A stretch of 64,000 bases of DNA. Origin: Arthrobacter pascens (GTDB lineage: Bacteria; Actinomycetota; Actinomycetes; Actinomycetales; Micrococcaceae). The position numbers and the translations under genes were made by a program. Position 1 is the stretch's first letter. Each line of letters starts with the position of its first letter. Below are positions 8,063 through 17,121 of this stretch, one piece after another. The notes under the pieces are model-generated. The model saw only the letters and a program-made list of their open reading frames with translations, was not told the DNA's origin and ran no database searches. The stretch is taken from the NCBI RefSeq assembly GCF_030815585.1, contig NZ_JAUSWY010000001.1, positions 1,736,001-1,800,000 of the forward strand. The letters run 5' to 3'.

Positions 8063-9577
8063 ATGAACCAGTACGTAATCGCCATCGACCAGGGCACCAC
8101 CAGCACCCGCGCGATCGTTTTCGACCACACGGGCAACATAGTGTCCTCGGGGCAGATGGAGCACGAGCAGATCTTCCCGCAGGCCGGCTGGGTGGAACAC
8201 AACCCGGCGGAAATCTGGAACAACACGCGCGAAGTCATCGGCTCTGCACTGTCTAAAGCCAACCTGACCCGGCACGATATTGCCGCCGTCGGAATCACCA
8301 ACCAGCGCGAGACTGCCGTGGTCTGGGACAAGACCACCGGCGAAGCCGTCTACAACGCCATCGTCTGGCAGGACACCCGGACGCAGGACATCGTGAATGA
8401 GCTGGCCCAGGACGGCGGCCCGGAGCGGTTCAAACAAAAGGTGGGCCTCCCACTGGCCACCTACTTCTCCGGTACCAAGATCAAATGGATCCTGGACAAC
8501 GTCGAGGGCGCCCGGGCCAGGGCAGAAGCCGGCGACCTCGTCTTCGGCAATACCGACTCGTGGGTTCTTTGGAACCTGACCGGCGGCGTTGACGGCGGCG
8601 TGCATGTCACGGACGTCACCAACGCCTCGCGCACCCTGTTTATGGACCTGGACACCCTGCAGTGGGACGAGGAGATCCTGGGCATCTTCGGTGTCCCTGT
8701 CAGCATGATGCCGGCGATCAAGTCATCCTCGGAGGTTTACGGCACTGTCCACACCTCGCAGCTGCTGCGCGAGGTCCCGGTGGCGGGCATCCTCGGCGAC
8801 CAGCAGGCGGCCACCTTCGGACAGGCGGCATTCCAGACCGGTGAGGCGAAAAACACGTACGGCACCGGCTGCTTCCTGATCTTCAACACCGGGGAGGAGA
8901 TCGTCCACTCCAAGAACGGCCTGCTGACCACCGTTGGGTACAAGCTGGGGGATGCGGCACCGCATTACGCGCTGGAAGGCTCCATCGCCGTCACCGGCTC
9001 GCTGATCCAGTGGCTCCGGGACAACCTGGGCATGATCAGCAGCGCACCTGAGGTGGAAACCCTGGCGGCCTCCGTCAAGGACAACGGAGGTGTGTATATC
9101 GTTCCGGCGTTCTCGGGGCTCTTCGCCCCTTACTGGCGTTCGGACGCCCGCGGCGCCATTGTGGGCCTGACCCGGTTCGTCAACAAAAACCACATCGCCC
9201 GGGCAGCACTGGAGGCCACTGCGTTCCAGACCCGCGAGGTACTTGATGCGGTCAACGCGGACTCCGGTGTTCCGCTCACTGAGTTGAAGGTCGACGGCGG
9301 CATGGTCGCCAACGATGCGCTCATGCAGTTCCAGGCTGACATCCTTGGCGTTCCGGTGATCCGGCCCAAAGTCGTGGAAACCACCGCCTTGGGCGCTGCC
9401 TACGCCGCCGGCCTTGCCGTCGGATTCTGGAAGGACCTCGGTGAGCTCTCGGCCAACTGGTCCGAGGACAAGCGCTGGGAACCACAGCTGGACCAGGCCG
9501 AGGCTGACCGCCAGCTGCGTCTGTGGAGGAAGGCAGTCACCAAGTCCATGGACTGGGTGGACGAGGACGTGAAGTAG
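8063..9577 (+). CDS. glpK: Glycerol kinase
   Basis: A 504-residue FGGY-family kinase that phosphorylates glycerol with ATP to glycerol 3-phosphate, trapping it in the cell. The N-terminal phosphate-binding segment [16 protein letters not shown] (7-22) and the typical [14 protein letters not shown] and [17 protein letters not shown] segments are all present. Length matches bacterial GlpK. AAGGA lies ahead of ATG 8063. It is the last gene of glpDFK and is followed by a perfect 18-base-stem terminator. Confidence 0.96.
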   Translation: MNQYVIAIDQGTTSTRAIVFDHTGNIVSSGQMEHEQIFPQAGWVEHNPAEIWNNTREVIGSALSKANLTRHDIAAVGITNQRETAVVWDKTTGEAVYNAIVWQDTRTQDIVNELAQDGGPERFKQKVGLPLATYFSGTKIKWILDNVEGARARAEAGDLVFGNTDSWVLWNLTGGVDGGVHVTDVTNASRTLFMDLDTLQWDEEILGIFGVPVSMMPAIKSSSEVYGTVHTSQLLREVPVAGILGDQQAATFGQAAFQTGEAKNTYGTGCFLIFNTGEEIVHSKNGLLTTVGYKLGDAAPHYALEGSIAVTGSLIQWLRDNLGMISSAPEVETLAASVKDNGGVYIVPAFSGLFAPYWRSDARGAIVGLTRFVNKNHIARAALEATAFQTREVLDAVNADSGVPLTELKVDGGMVANDALMQFQADILGVPVIRPKVVETTALGAAYAAGLAVGFWKDLGELSANWSEDKRWEPQLDQAEADRQLRLWRKAVTKSMDWVDEDVK

Positions 9578-9588
9578 CCCCTCCCGCC

Positions 9589-9634
9589 AATAGAGCTCCG
9601 GCCGGGGAAAGACCCGGCCGGAGCTCTATTTTGT
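9589..9634 (+). terminator. Intrinsic terminator after glpK
   Basis: An 18-base perfect stem (9589-9606 with 9613-9630) with a 6-base loop is followed by TTGT. Reading left it also starts with A-rich bases, so it may serve the leftward RND operon as well. Confidence 0.88.
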
Positions 9635-9663
9635 CCGCTGCCTGGAACGGACAGCTTTTGCGG

Positions 9664-12600
9664 TTAGCCGACCGTGACTGGCTCTGGCTGCCGGCGCCGG
9701 TGTCCACCACCCGAGCGCCGTTTGGCGAACCGCAGGTACAGCGAGGGGACGATGAACAGGTTGACCAATGTTGACGTCACCAGGCCACCGAGGATCACCA
9801 CCGCCATGGGGTGTTCGATCTCATGGCCCGGGAGGTTGCCCATCATCACCAGCGGCACCAGGGCCAGGGCAGTCGCGAGTGTGGTCATGAGGATCGGCGA
9901 CAATCGCTCGGCAGCCCCGCGCAGCACTAATGGAGGTCCGAACGGCATGCCCTCGAACTGCTCCAGGTGCTGGCAGTGGTTGATGAGCAGGATGCCGTTT
10001 CGGGCCGCGATCCCCATCAGCGTCAGGAAGCCGACCAGCGAACCGAGGGACAGGATTCCCCCGCTCAGGTGCGCGGCAATCACGCCGCCCACTAGGGCCA
10101 TTGGCAGCGTCAGGATGGCGAGGGTCGCCAGCCGCCAGCTCTTGAAAGCAGCCTGGAGCAGGAGGAATACGACGATAACCGCGCCGATCGAGTAGAGCAG
10201 CAGCCGTTGTGAGGCGGCCTGGCGTTCTGCGTATTCGCCGAGGACAGCCGCCGAATAGCCAACCGGGAACTCAACCGACTCCATTTCGGACTTCAACTGT
10301 TCTACAACCTTGGCCAGATCGCCTTCCTTGACATTGGCACTGACATCGATGCGCCTGGATCCCTCCGAACGCTCAATCACATTGGGTGTGGCTTTGACCG
10401 ATATCGTTGCCACATCAGCCATCCGGATCTTCGTCCCGCTGGGCGTGTCGAGTGGGAGGTTCTCGATGCTCGTGACACTGGTCCGGGTCTCCGGCGGGCT
10501 CCACACCTGGACGTCGTAGGCCTTGCCATCCCGGTAGATGTCGCCGACCTCTTCGCCGGCAACCAGGGTTGCCGCAGCGCGCCGCACATCGCCCGGTTTG
10601 AGCCCGTAGCGGGTGGCGGCCTCCAGGTTCACTTCCACGTTGATCTGCGGAATGTTGGCCTGGAGAGCGACCTTGGCACCGATCGCTCCGTCAATGCCGC
10701 CCAGGATTTCCTTGATCTTGTCAGCCTCCTTGCGCAGCGTCGCAAGGTCGTCGCCGTACACGCGGACGACGACAGCGTAGCCAGTGCCCGTCAGAACCTC
10801 GCGGATGCGTTCCTTGAGGTAGGTCTGGACGTCCCGTACGATTCCGGGGTAGCCGTCAACCACCTCCTGGACTGCCGCGAGGGTGGCGTCGTAGTCGACC
10901 GAAGGGTCAACGCTGATCCAGTTCTCACCGAAGTAGACGCCCACCACCTCATCGGCGTTGAATGCCTGGCCTGTGTGGGCCCCGCAATTGTTCACACCCG
11001 GGATCGTCATCAGTTCCCTGCAGGCCAGCTCGCTGACGCGGACTTCCTCGGAGTTGGACGTACCAGGCTGTGTGAGCCAGTGCATCAGGAAATCACGCTC
11101 CTTGAAGGACGGGAGCAATGATTGGCCCAACAGTGGCGCAGCCACGATGCCTACCGCGCCCAAAGCACCCAGCGCGACGTACCCTGGAACGGGTCGGCGG
11201 ACGATGGGCCGCAGGGCCTTGGCGTACCAGCGCTTGAGGACCCTGACCACGGGCGGATCCTTGTCCTCCAGTTTGGCGTTCCGGAGGAAGATGTACGCCA
11301 GGGCCGGCGTGACAGTGAGCGCCACGAGCATGGACGCCATCACCGCGAGGGTGTACGAGGTGGCCAGCGGCCGGAAGAAGGCCCCGGTCAACCCGTCCAG
11401 GAAGAAAATCGGCACGGTGGCAGCGACGATGATCAAGGTGGCGTACACAATCGGTCCGCGGACCTCAAGCGAGGCATTGACCACCACCCTGGCCGTGCTT
11501 TCAGTCCCGCCGCTGGCACGGTGGTGTCGGAGTCGTCTGACGATGTTTTCGACGTCGATGATGGCATCATCCACCACCACCCCGACAGCAATCACCAACC
11601 CCGCAAGCACCATCGTGTTAATCGTGCCCCCGGTCCAATACAACACGAGGGCCGCAGCCATCAGCGACAACGGGATGGCCGTCACGCTGACCAGGGCAGT
11701 TCGCCATTGGAAGAGGAAGACACTCAACACGAGGATGACCAAGAGGCAGCCAAGCAGTAGCGAAACGCCCAGGTTGCCGAGGGATTCCTCAATGAAGGTC
11801 GCCGGGCGGAAGATGGCGGTGTCAATAGCGATCCCGGTGAGCCCTGGTTCGAGTTGCTTCAGCGCCTCTTCCACCCCACGCGTCACTTCCAGGGTGTTGC
11901 CCCACGGGAGTTTTTCCACGATCAGCATGAGCCCCGGACCGCCGTTAATGACTGCGTCACCGATCAGTTGCTGGTGATCCTCCACCACGTTTGCAACGTC
12001 ACTGAGCCGGAGGGGCGGCTGTCCCTCGCGATCGTCCAGGGACACTTGTGCGAGATCAGCCGGCGAGGTGATGGGCTGTACATGCTGGATGCCTATTGTC
12101 TGGTTGGGCGTGTCGAGGGAACCGCCGGTGCCGATCATGGCGCCTTGGGAATACTGGAGCAGGCCCGCGTCCAGCGCGTCAGCGGTGGTGTTCATCACCG
12201 TTTCCAAGGTGACATTGTGGGCCGCCAATCTGGCGGGATCGGCCTGCACCTGCAGCATCTGGAGCCGTTCGCCCCAGATTGCCACATTGGCCACACCAGG
12301 CACCCGTAGGAGGTGCGCCCTGATGTTCCAGTAGGAGATCATGGACATTTCGATCAGGGACCGGGTGTCGGAGGACAGACCGATCTTCATGACCCGGCTG
12401 GTGGAGGACAAAGGCTGCAGCATGAGCGGTGGCGCCGCCCACGTGGGCAGGGTTGGAATGACCGCTGCCATCCGCTCGGACACGAGTTGCCGTGCGGTGA
12501 GCAGATCCATGTCGTTCTTGAACTCCAGCACAATGGAGGACAGCTGGGGTACCGACTTGGACCGCATGTGGTCGAGGCCGTCGATGCCGTTGAAGGCCTC

Positions 12601-12807
12601 TTCCAGTGGAACCGATACCAGTTCTTCGACCTCAGCGGCCGTGAGTCCCAGGCAGGCTGTCTGCACTTCGACTTTCGGCGGCGCGAACTCGGGGAACACG
12701 TCCACCGAGGCGCTGCTGAGTTGACCGCCGCCCACGATCATCAGCGCCGCCGCCATCGCAATGATGATTGATCTGAACCTTAGACTGGCTGATACGAGCC
12801 GGCGCAT
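9664..12807 (-). CDS. RND efflux permease, heavy-metal (CusA/CzcA-like) type, second of the operon
   Basis: A 1047-residue inner membrane pump. It has an N-terminal membrane helix, a large external domain (about 40-340), a helix bundle, a second external domain and a final helix bundle. The HME-type signatures [15 protein letters not shown] and [14 protein letters not shown] are visible. The proton-relay helix reads [13 protein letters not shown] with D413 and D414, as expected for a working RND proton path. It starts one base after the stop of the mini-adaptor gene. RND pumps normally need an adaptor and an outer-membrane channel; in a Gram-positive there is no outer membrane, so export is probably to the cell exterior side of the membrane. 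The substrate is unknown. Confidence 0.88.
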   Translation of the reverse strand: MRRLVSASLRFRSIIIAMAAALMIVGGGQLSSASVDVFPEFAPPKVEVQTACLGLTAAEVEELVSVPLEEAFNGIDGLDHMRSKSVPQLSSIVLEFKNDMDLLTARQLVSERMAAVIPTLPTWAAPPLMLQPLSSTSRVMKIGLSSDTRSLIEMSMISYWNIRAHLLRVPGVANVAIWGERLQMLQVQADPARLAAHNVTLETVMNTTADALDAGLLQYSQGAMIGTGGSLDTPNQTIGIQHVQPITSPADLAQVSLDDREGQPPLRLSDVANVVEDHQQLIGDAVINGGPGLMLIVEKLPWGNTLEVTRGVEEALKQLEPGLTGIAIDTAIFRPATFIEESLGNLGVSLLLGCLLVILVLSVFLFQWRTALVSVTAIPLSLMAAALVLYWTGGTINTMVLAGLVIAVGVVVDDAIIDVENIVRRLRHHRASGGTESTARVVVNASLEVRGPIVYATLIIVAATVPIFFLDGLTGAFFRPLATSYTLAVMASMLVALTVTPALAYIFLRNAKLEDKDPPVVRVLKRWYAKALRPIVRRPVPGYVALGALGAVGIVAAPLLGQSLLPSFKERDFLMHWLTQPGTSNSEEVRVSELACRELMTIPGVNNCGAHTGQAFNADEVVGVYFGENWISVDPSVDYDATLAAVQEVVDGYPGIVRDVQTYLKERIREVLTGTGYAVVVRVYGDDLATLRKEADKIKEILGGIDGAIGAKVALQANIPQINVEVNLEAATRYGLKPGDVRRAAATLVAGEEVGDIYRDGKAYDVQVWSPPETRTSVTSIENLPLDTPSGTKIRMADVATISVKATPNVIERSEGSRRIDVSANVKEGDLAKVVEQLKSEMESVEFPVGYSAAVLGEYAERQAASQRLLLYSIGAVIVVFLLLQAAFKSWRLATLAILTLPMALVGGVIAAHLSGGILSLGSLVGFLTLMGIAARNGILLINHCQHLEQFEGMPFGPPLVLRGAAERLSPILMTTLATALALVPLVMMGNLPGHEIEHPMAVVILGGLVTSTLVNLFIVPSLYLRFAKRRSGGGHRRRQPEPVTVG

Positions 12808-12808
12808 G

Positions 12809-13261
12809 TCATTTGCCCGTATTGAACTCGGCGCCGAACAGTTCAGCTCCGCCGACCGTTACAACTTGAGTCCCTACGGCGGGACCCACGCTGGCCGTGA
12901 CCACGCCGGCTTCCACCTTAAGGACGGTGAGTGGCTGGCGCTCGTAAACCCGCGGTTCAGGATTCGTGTACACCCAGGTCTTGCCGTCGGCTTGGTAGAG
13001 CAGCGCAGCATAGGGGATCGAGAGGCCTGCTCCGGGCCCCTGCGTGACAGGTTCAGTGCGGAGCTCCAGCCGGTCAATGGCTTTCTGGCTCAGGCTGATG
13101 CGTGCTATGCCGGTGGTGGCGTTCTTTTCTACTTTGGCCGGCGCTTCGCCAGGCATCTCTGCCACGGCTGAACGTTGAGCGCAGGCTGGCAGGGAAAACA
13201 GCAGGGCTGCACAGATAGCGGCTGCCACTGGCAGGCGTCGCAGGGACTTTTGGCTGGTCAT
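12809..13261 (-). CDS. Small lipoprotein resembling the C-terminal part of an RND periplasmic adaptor
   Basis: A 150-residue lipoprotein. A signal peptide at 1-24 ends in lipobox LPAC with Cys27. The rest, especially SIPYAALLYQADGKTWVY and VVTVGGAELFGAE, resembles the beta-barrel and membrane-proximal end of CusB/CzcB adaptors, normally 350-450 residues. The lipoyl and coiled-coil hairpin parts, which reach an outer-membrane channel, are absent. ATG 13261 shares one base with the TAA of the upstream permease (TAATG), so the genes are translationally coupled; the longer frame runs inside the permease gene and is a shadow. It probably works as an exterior cap or substrate handler for the flanking pumps. 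Confidence 0.75.
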   Translation of the reverse strand: MTSQKSLRRLPVAAAICAALLFSLPACAQRSAVAEMPGEAPAKVEKNATTGIARISLSQKAIDRLELRTEPVTQGPGAGLSIPYAALLYQADGKTWVYTNPEPRVYERQPLTVLKVEAGVVTASVGPAVGTQVVTVGGAELFGAEFNTGK

Positions 13262-16200
13262 TATACTTCCACCTTTTCCGGCATAACAGGAGTGACGGGT
13301 ACTTCCGGTTCGTAGACTTCCGACCACTCTTCCGGGGCGGTACGGGGGCCGAACCAGAGTGTCAGGAGCGGGAGCACAAAGAGCCCCACGAGCGTTGTGG
13401 TTATCAGGCCGCCGGCAATGACCAGCAGCATCGGCGCCATCAGCGCCTGGCCTGCCGTGCCACCGAGCAAGGCGGGCGGTATCAGCACAAGCACGGTGAC
13501 GAGGGCGGACTTCAGGATTGGCGACGTCCGGTCCCGGGCCGCCATCATGACGGCCTCGGCGCGGGACATCTCCTCGGACTCCCGCCAGAGTTCGTCCACC
13601 CGCGCCGACAGCAGTGTCGCGTTGCGTGAAGCGATGGCCAGGACGGCCGCGAACGCTGTCAGCGACAACCAGGAAAGCGATGCCGCTCCGATCCATCCGA
13701 CGATCGCTGCTCCGGCCAGCGCCGCCGGCAGCGTCAGGAAGATGGCCAAGGCCAGCTTCCAGCTCCTCACCGCCGTCTGGAGCAGAAGCAGTATGCCCAG
13801 GAGGGCAGCCGCTCCAAGCCAGAGCACCAGGGTGTCTGCGGCCTGAATCTGGCCGTATCTTGCCGGGATCTCTGCGTGGTATTCGAGCGGGAACTGGATC
13901 TTCTTGATAGCCGCTTCAATATCCCGCTGGACGTCTGCCAGCGGGCGTCCGCTGACGTCGGCCACTACGTCGATCCGCCGCGACGTTTCATTGTGCTGGA
14001 TGACAGCTTCGCTGGGAACCATCCGGACAGCGGCGACGTCGCCCAGCCGCACCTGGATGCCACTGGGAGTATCGAGGAGCAGCTCACGGATGCTGGTCAG
14101 GTCATCCCTGACGCCAAGCGCACCGCGCACTACGACTTCGAACACCTTCTGCTCTTCAAAGAGGTTGCCAACGATGATTCCCTGCATGAGTGCCGCCGCG
14201 GCGCGCCTTGCATCGCCGGGCTTGATGCCGGCCTTGTGGGCGGCTTCGAGATTGACCTCGACCTCTACAGTCGGAGTCATGTCCGCGGTGTTGACGACCG
14301 GATTCTTGACGCCGTCAATGCCCTGAAGGGCCTTGCGGACCTCTTCGGCCTTTTCGCGCAGGATCGGCATCTCCGTTCCGTAAACCCGGACCGCGAAGCC
14401 CGGTTCCAGGCTGCTGCGCATGTCGCCGATCTTCTGCTGCGAGTAGTTCAGAACGTTGTGGGCGATGCCGGGGTAGCCCTGCACCACGTCCCGGACTGCC
14501 TGCTCCGTCTCGCCGAAGTTGGCGTCCGGTGCGATCGACACCCACAGCTCAGCCGAGCTGTTGCCGACCACCTGGTCCGCGGAAATGGCGCGGCCAATAT
14601 GGCCGCCGACTCCGGATACGCCCGGGAGAGCCCGCAGTTCATCGGAGGCCCTGGCGGCGATCCGCCGGACCTCGTCAGTGGATGTACCGGCCATGGTGTC
14701 CCACTGAACCAGCAGGGTGCGGTCGGGTATGGTGGGGACGACAGTCCGGTTGCCGACCAGCTGGGAGCCAGCGGCGAGGCCAAGGATCCCAACGACCGCG
14801 ACGGCCACGATGGCCAGTGCTCTCCGGGAACGGGCGCCGCCCAATGCCCGGTCGTAGTAAGCCGTTGCACGCCCGACGGCGGGAGGTTCCCTGCCGGGGG
14901 CCGTCTTATGCGGAAGCAGGAAATGCGCCAGTATCGGCGTGAGAGACAGGCCTACGATCAGTGCGGCGGCCAAGGTCAGCACCAGCGACCAGAACAGCGG
15001 TGAGAAGAACGATCCGCCGATTCCGGTCAGGAAGAGCGTGGGAACGAGAACGACCACCATGATGAGTGAAGCATGGAAGAGCGGTGTGCGGACTGCGCGG
15101 GCAGCGGTCATGATGCGCGACCTCACGTCACCAGACTCTGCGGTCTCGGGGACCATGGTCCGTCGTCGCTGGGCCTGTACGTCCTCCACGATGTCGCCCA
15201 CGATCACGGCGACGCCGAGCAGGATGCCCATCAGGACGGTGATGTTCAGGGTCGCGTTTTGGGCGAACAGCACTGTCGCCGCCGTCATGACCGTGGTTGC
15301 GATGGCCAGGAGTGCGATGACGGCGACCCGCCAGGAACGGAAGAGCAGCCAGAACAGTGCAACGGCGATCAGCAGGCTGATCAGGAGTGCCAGGCCGATG
15401 CTGTTGACTGAATCCTGAACGGCGGTGGCGGGGCGGAAAACGGAGGTGTCGATCTGGATGCCGGTGAGGCCGGGCTCCATGTCCTTGAGGGCGGCCTCAA
15501 CGTCACGGGTGACGTCCAGGGTGCTCGCGCCCGGGAACTTCTCCACGACCAGCATCAGGCCGGCACCCTGTCCCACAACGGCGTCGCCGATCAGCGGCTG
15601 GTGGTCTTCCTTGACCTGGGCAATATCGCCCAGGACCACCGCCGGGTCCGAGTCCTCCACGCTGACTTTGGCAAGGTCGGCCGGGGTACGGATGGGAAGG
15701 ACATGCTGGATGCCGAGGCGCTGGCTGGGAGACTCCACGAAACCGCCAGTGCCCGGAGTCGACGCTTCGAGGAAGCTCAACGGCGAGACCCAGACGGCGT
15801 TACCGGTGCTCTTGATGATCTGCTCCAGGGTGAGGCCCTTCTCCCGCAGCTGCGAGGGGTTGACCTCAACCTGAAGCTGTTGCTCGCGCTGGCCCCAGAT
15901 GGACACGTTCGCCACCCCTGGGATGCCGATCAGCCGGGGCTTGATCTTCCACCGCGCCAGGACCGACATGTCGATGCCGGAGAGCTGCTGGGAGTTCATC
16001 TTTACCATCAGCACCCGGCTGGTGGAGGACACAGGTTGCATGATGAGCGGCGGCGTCGAGACGTTAGGCAGTGCATGCGCCTGTGTCATCCGTTCCGCGA
16101 CCAACTGGCGGGCACGCAGGAGATCCGTGCCAGGCTCGAAGACGAGTTCAATTGACGACATCCCCGGGACGGATTTCGAGCGGATCTCGTCCAGCCAGGC

Positions 16201-16431
16201 CACCCCGTTGAGGAGATCGGCTTCCATCGGGGAGGTGATGAGCTGTTCAACTTCAACAGCAGAGAGGCCGAGGGCCTCAGTCTGGATCTCGACCTGTGCG
16301 GGCGCGAACTCGGGCATGGTGTCCACAGCGATATGTGGAACATTCACAACGCCAAAGGTGATGATGGCCGCGGCAAGTGCGAGAACCAGAATTCGGAACT
16401 GCATACTAAAACGGGCGATCCAGCCAAACAT
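13261..16431 (-). CDS. RND efflux permease, heavy-metal type, first of the operon (degenerate proton-relay motif)
   Basis: A 1056-residue RND permease, clearly homologous to the 9664-12807 protein (DTMPEFAPAQVEIQTEALG, LIMQPVSSTSRVLMVK) but well diverged. The proton-relay helix aligned by eye reads VIVGDIVEDVQA. The first Asp of the usual DD pair is Gly412, while D413 and D417 remain. The characteristic VEN after the helix is also lost. ATG 16431 has AGGG about 8 bases upstream. It is first in a three-gene leftward operon with the mini-adaptor and the second permease. It may form mixed complexes with the second pump or work with altered coupling; this is inference. Confidence 0.86.
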   Translation of the reverse strand: MFGWIARFSMQFRILVLALAAAIITFGVVNVPHIAVDTMPEFAPAQVEIQTEALGLSAVEVEQLITSPMEADLLNGVAWLDEIRSKSVPGMSSIELVFEPGTDLLRARQLVAERMTQAHALPNVSTPPLIMQPVSSTSRVLMVKMNSQQLSGIDMSVLARWKIKPRLIGIPGVANVSIWGQREQQLQVEVNPSQLREKGLTLEQIIKSTGNAVWVSPLSFLEASTPGTGGFVESPSQRLGIQHVLPIRTPADLAKVSVEDSDPAVVLGDIAQVKEDHQPLIGDAVVGQGAGLMLVVEKFPGASTLDVTRDVEAALKDMEPGLTGIQIDTSVFRPATAVQDSVNSIGLALLISLLIAVALFWLLFRSWRVAVIALLAIATTVMTAATVLFAQNATLNITVLMGILLGVAVIVGDIVEDVQAQRRRTMVPETAESGDVRSRIMTAARAVRTPLFHASLIMVVVLVPTLFLTGIGGSFFSPLFWSLVLTLAAALIVGLSLTPILAHFLLPHKTAPGREPPAVGRATAYYDRALGGARSRRALAIVAVAVVGILGLAAGSQLVGNRTVVPTIPDRTLLVQWDTMAGTSTDEVRRIAARASDELRALPGVSGVGGHIGRAISADQVVGNSSAELWVSIAPDANFGETEQAVRDVVQGYPGIAHNVLNYSQQKIGDMRSSLEPGFAVRVYGTEMPILREKAEEVRKALQGIDGVKNPVVNTADMTPTVEVEVNLEAAHKAGIKPGDARRAAAALMQGIIVGNLFEEQKVFEVVVRGALGVRDDLTSIRELLLDTPSGIQVRLGDVAAVRMVPSEAVIQHNETSRRIDVVADVSGRPLADVQRDIEAAIKKIQFPLEYHAEIPARYGQIQAADTLVLWLGAAALLGILLLLQTAVRSWKLALAIFLTLPAALAGAAIVGWIGAASLSWLSLTAFAAVLAIASRNATLLSARVDELWRESEEMSRAEAVMMAARDRTSPILKSALVTVLVLIPPALLGGTAGQALMAPMLLVIAGGLITTTLVGLFVLPLLTLWFGPRTAPEEWSEVYEPEVPVTPVMPEKVEV

Positions 16432-16451
16432 GACTAGAGCCCTGCCGATTC

Positions 16452-16481
16452 ATTACAGGGGGTGCAAGAATGTGATTTCAA
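16452..16481 (-). promoter_or_regulatory. Putative promoter of the RND operon
   Basis: On the minus strand TTGAAA (16481-16476) and TGTAAT (16457-16452) are separated by 18 bases and lie about 20 bases ahead of the permease ATG. The fit to a primary-sigma promoter is good for this GC-rich sequence. Confidence 0.45.
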
Positions 16482-16930
16482 TTTCTCGCAACGGTTACCG
16501 CAGGATACACACCACAGATTCATTTCAGGCTCCTACACCTGAGACCGTTGGTGAGCCCCCCACAGGCTTAGACAATACAATGGACCGATTCTGCCGGTTT
16601 GGCAATAGGTCAACGAAGCCCATTTGTGTTGGCCGTGAAATGCGGGCGTTTCGGATGCGAAATCGCTTGGAGCACGTACTTAAAGTGGGGGCTGGCTCGC
16701 ATTAAATTTATGGCCCAGGCAACTAAATAGTGCTCTCCAGTTCAACGGTGCCTGCACTGCCATCAACCCCCATCAACCCTAACCAGTTGCCCTGTCCGGA
16801 GGAGCTGCGTGGCGTTGCGGATGCCACCAGTGCCAGCGCGGATGGGACGTTGCCTTACGGGGCTGCAGTGCAGTCGCGGGTGCATTGCGCGGCATAGGGC
16901 ATGTGAACCCCTCCGGCCCCGCTGGTGCGC
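16482..16930. other. Gene-free divergent region between RND operon and leuS leader
   Basis: About 450 bases with no convincing coding frame. The part near 16490-16740 is visibly AT-richer than the flanking genes and may hold regulator sites for the efflux operon. I see no strong palindrome beyond the short CAGG-N8-CCTG around 16530. Confidence 0.4.
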
Positions 16931-16936
16931 TAAAGT
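16931..16936 (+). promoter_or_regulatory. -10 element for the leuS leader transcript
   Basis: TAAAGT ends 6 bases before the leader ATG, the spacing seen for leaderless actinobacterial transcripts. No clear -35 is visible. Confidence 0.45.
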
Positions 16937-16942
16937 AGTTCC

Positions 16943-16969
16943 ATGCGTGCGATCCTTCTGCTTAGCTAG
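16943..16969 (+). CDS. leuS leader peptide MRAILLLS
   Basis: A nine-codon gene, ATG to TAG, encoding MRAILLLS with codons ATC CTT CTG CTT in a row. It is followed after about 40 bases by a terminator hairpin and then leuS. Ile/Leu-rich peptides ahead of a terminator are the classic layout of ribosome-mediated attenuation: a ribosome stalled at Leu codons would prevent the terminator and raise LeuRS. The same MRA...LLLS pattern occurs ahead of leuA at 47254. The peptide itself probably has no role. Confidence 0.72.
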   Translation: MRAILLLS

Positions 16970-17007
16970 CCGCCCGGTATCCGGATAAAAACGGATTGCC
17001 GCGCGGC

Positions 17008-17034
17008 AGCCCCTCCATGGCGAGGGGCTTTTGT
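17008..17034 (+). terminator. Attenuator terminator hairpin upstream of leuS
   Basis: AGCCCCTC (17008-17015) pairs with GAGGGGCT (17022-17029) around a 6-base loop, then TTTTG. It lies between the leader peptide gene and leuS. An upstream competitor stem, ATCCG 16979-16983 with CGGAT 16992-16996, could take part in switching. Confidence 0.72.
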
Positions 17035-17121
17035 GTGTCCGGGCCTGTTTCCGGGCCGGCAGCAGGAGGATCAGACCGTTATGGCAGCACCGATGCCGTA
17101 ACAGAACAGAAGAGGGCAGCA

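Noticed and set aside
13262..13696. N-terminal extension of the mini-adaptor frame
   Set aside because: It lies inside the upstream permease gene; a lipoprotein signal begins exactly at ATG 13261.
16996..17121. N-terminal extension of leuS
   Set aside because: It runs through the attenuator terminator and is not part of the synthetase fold.
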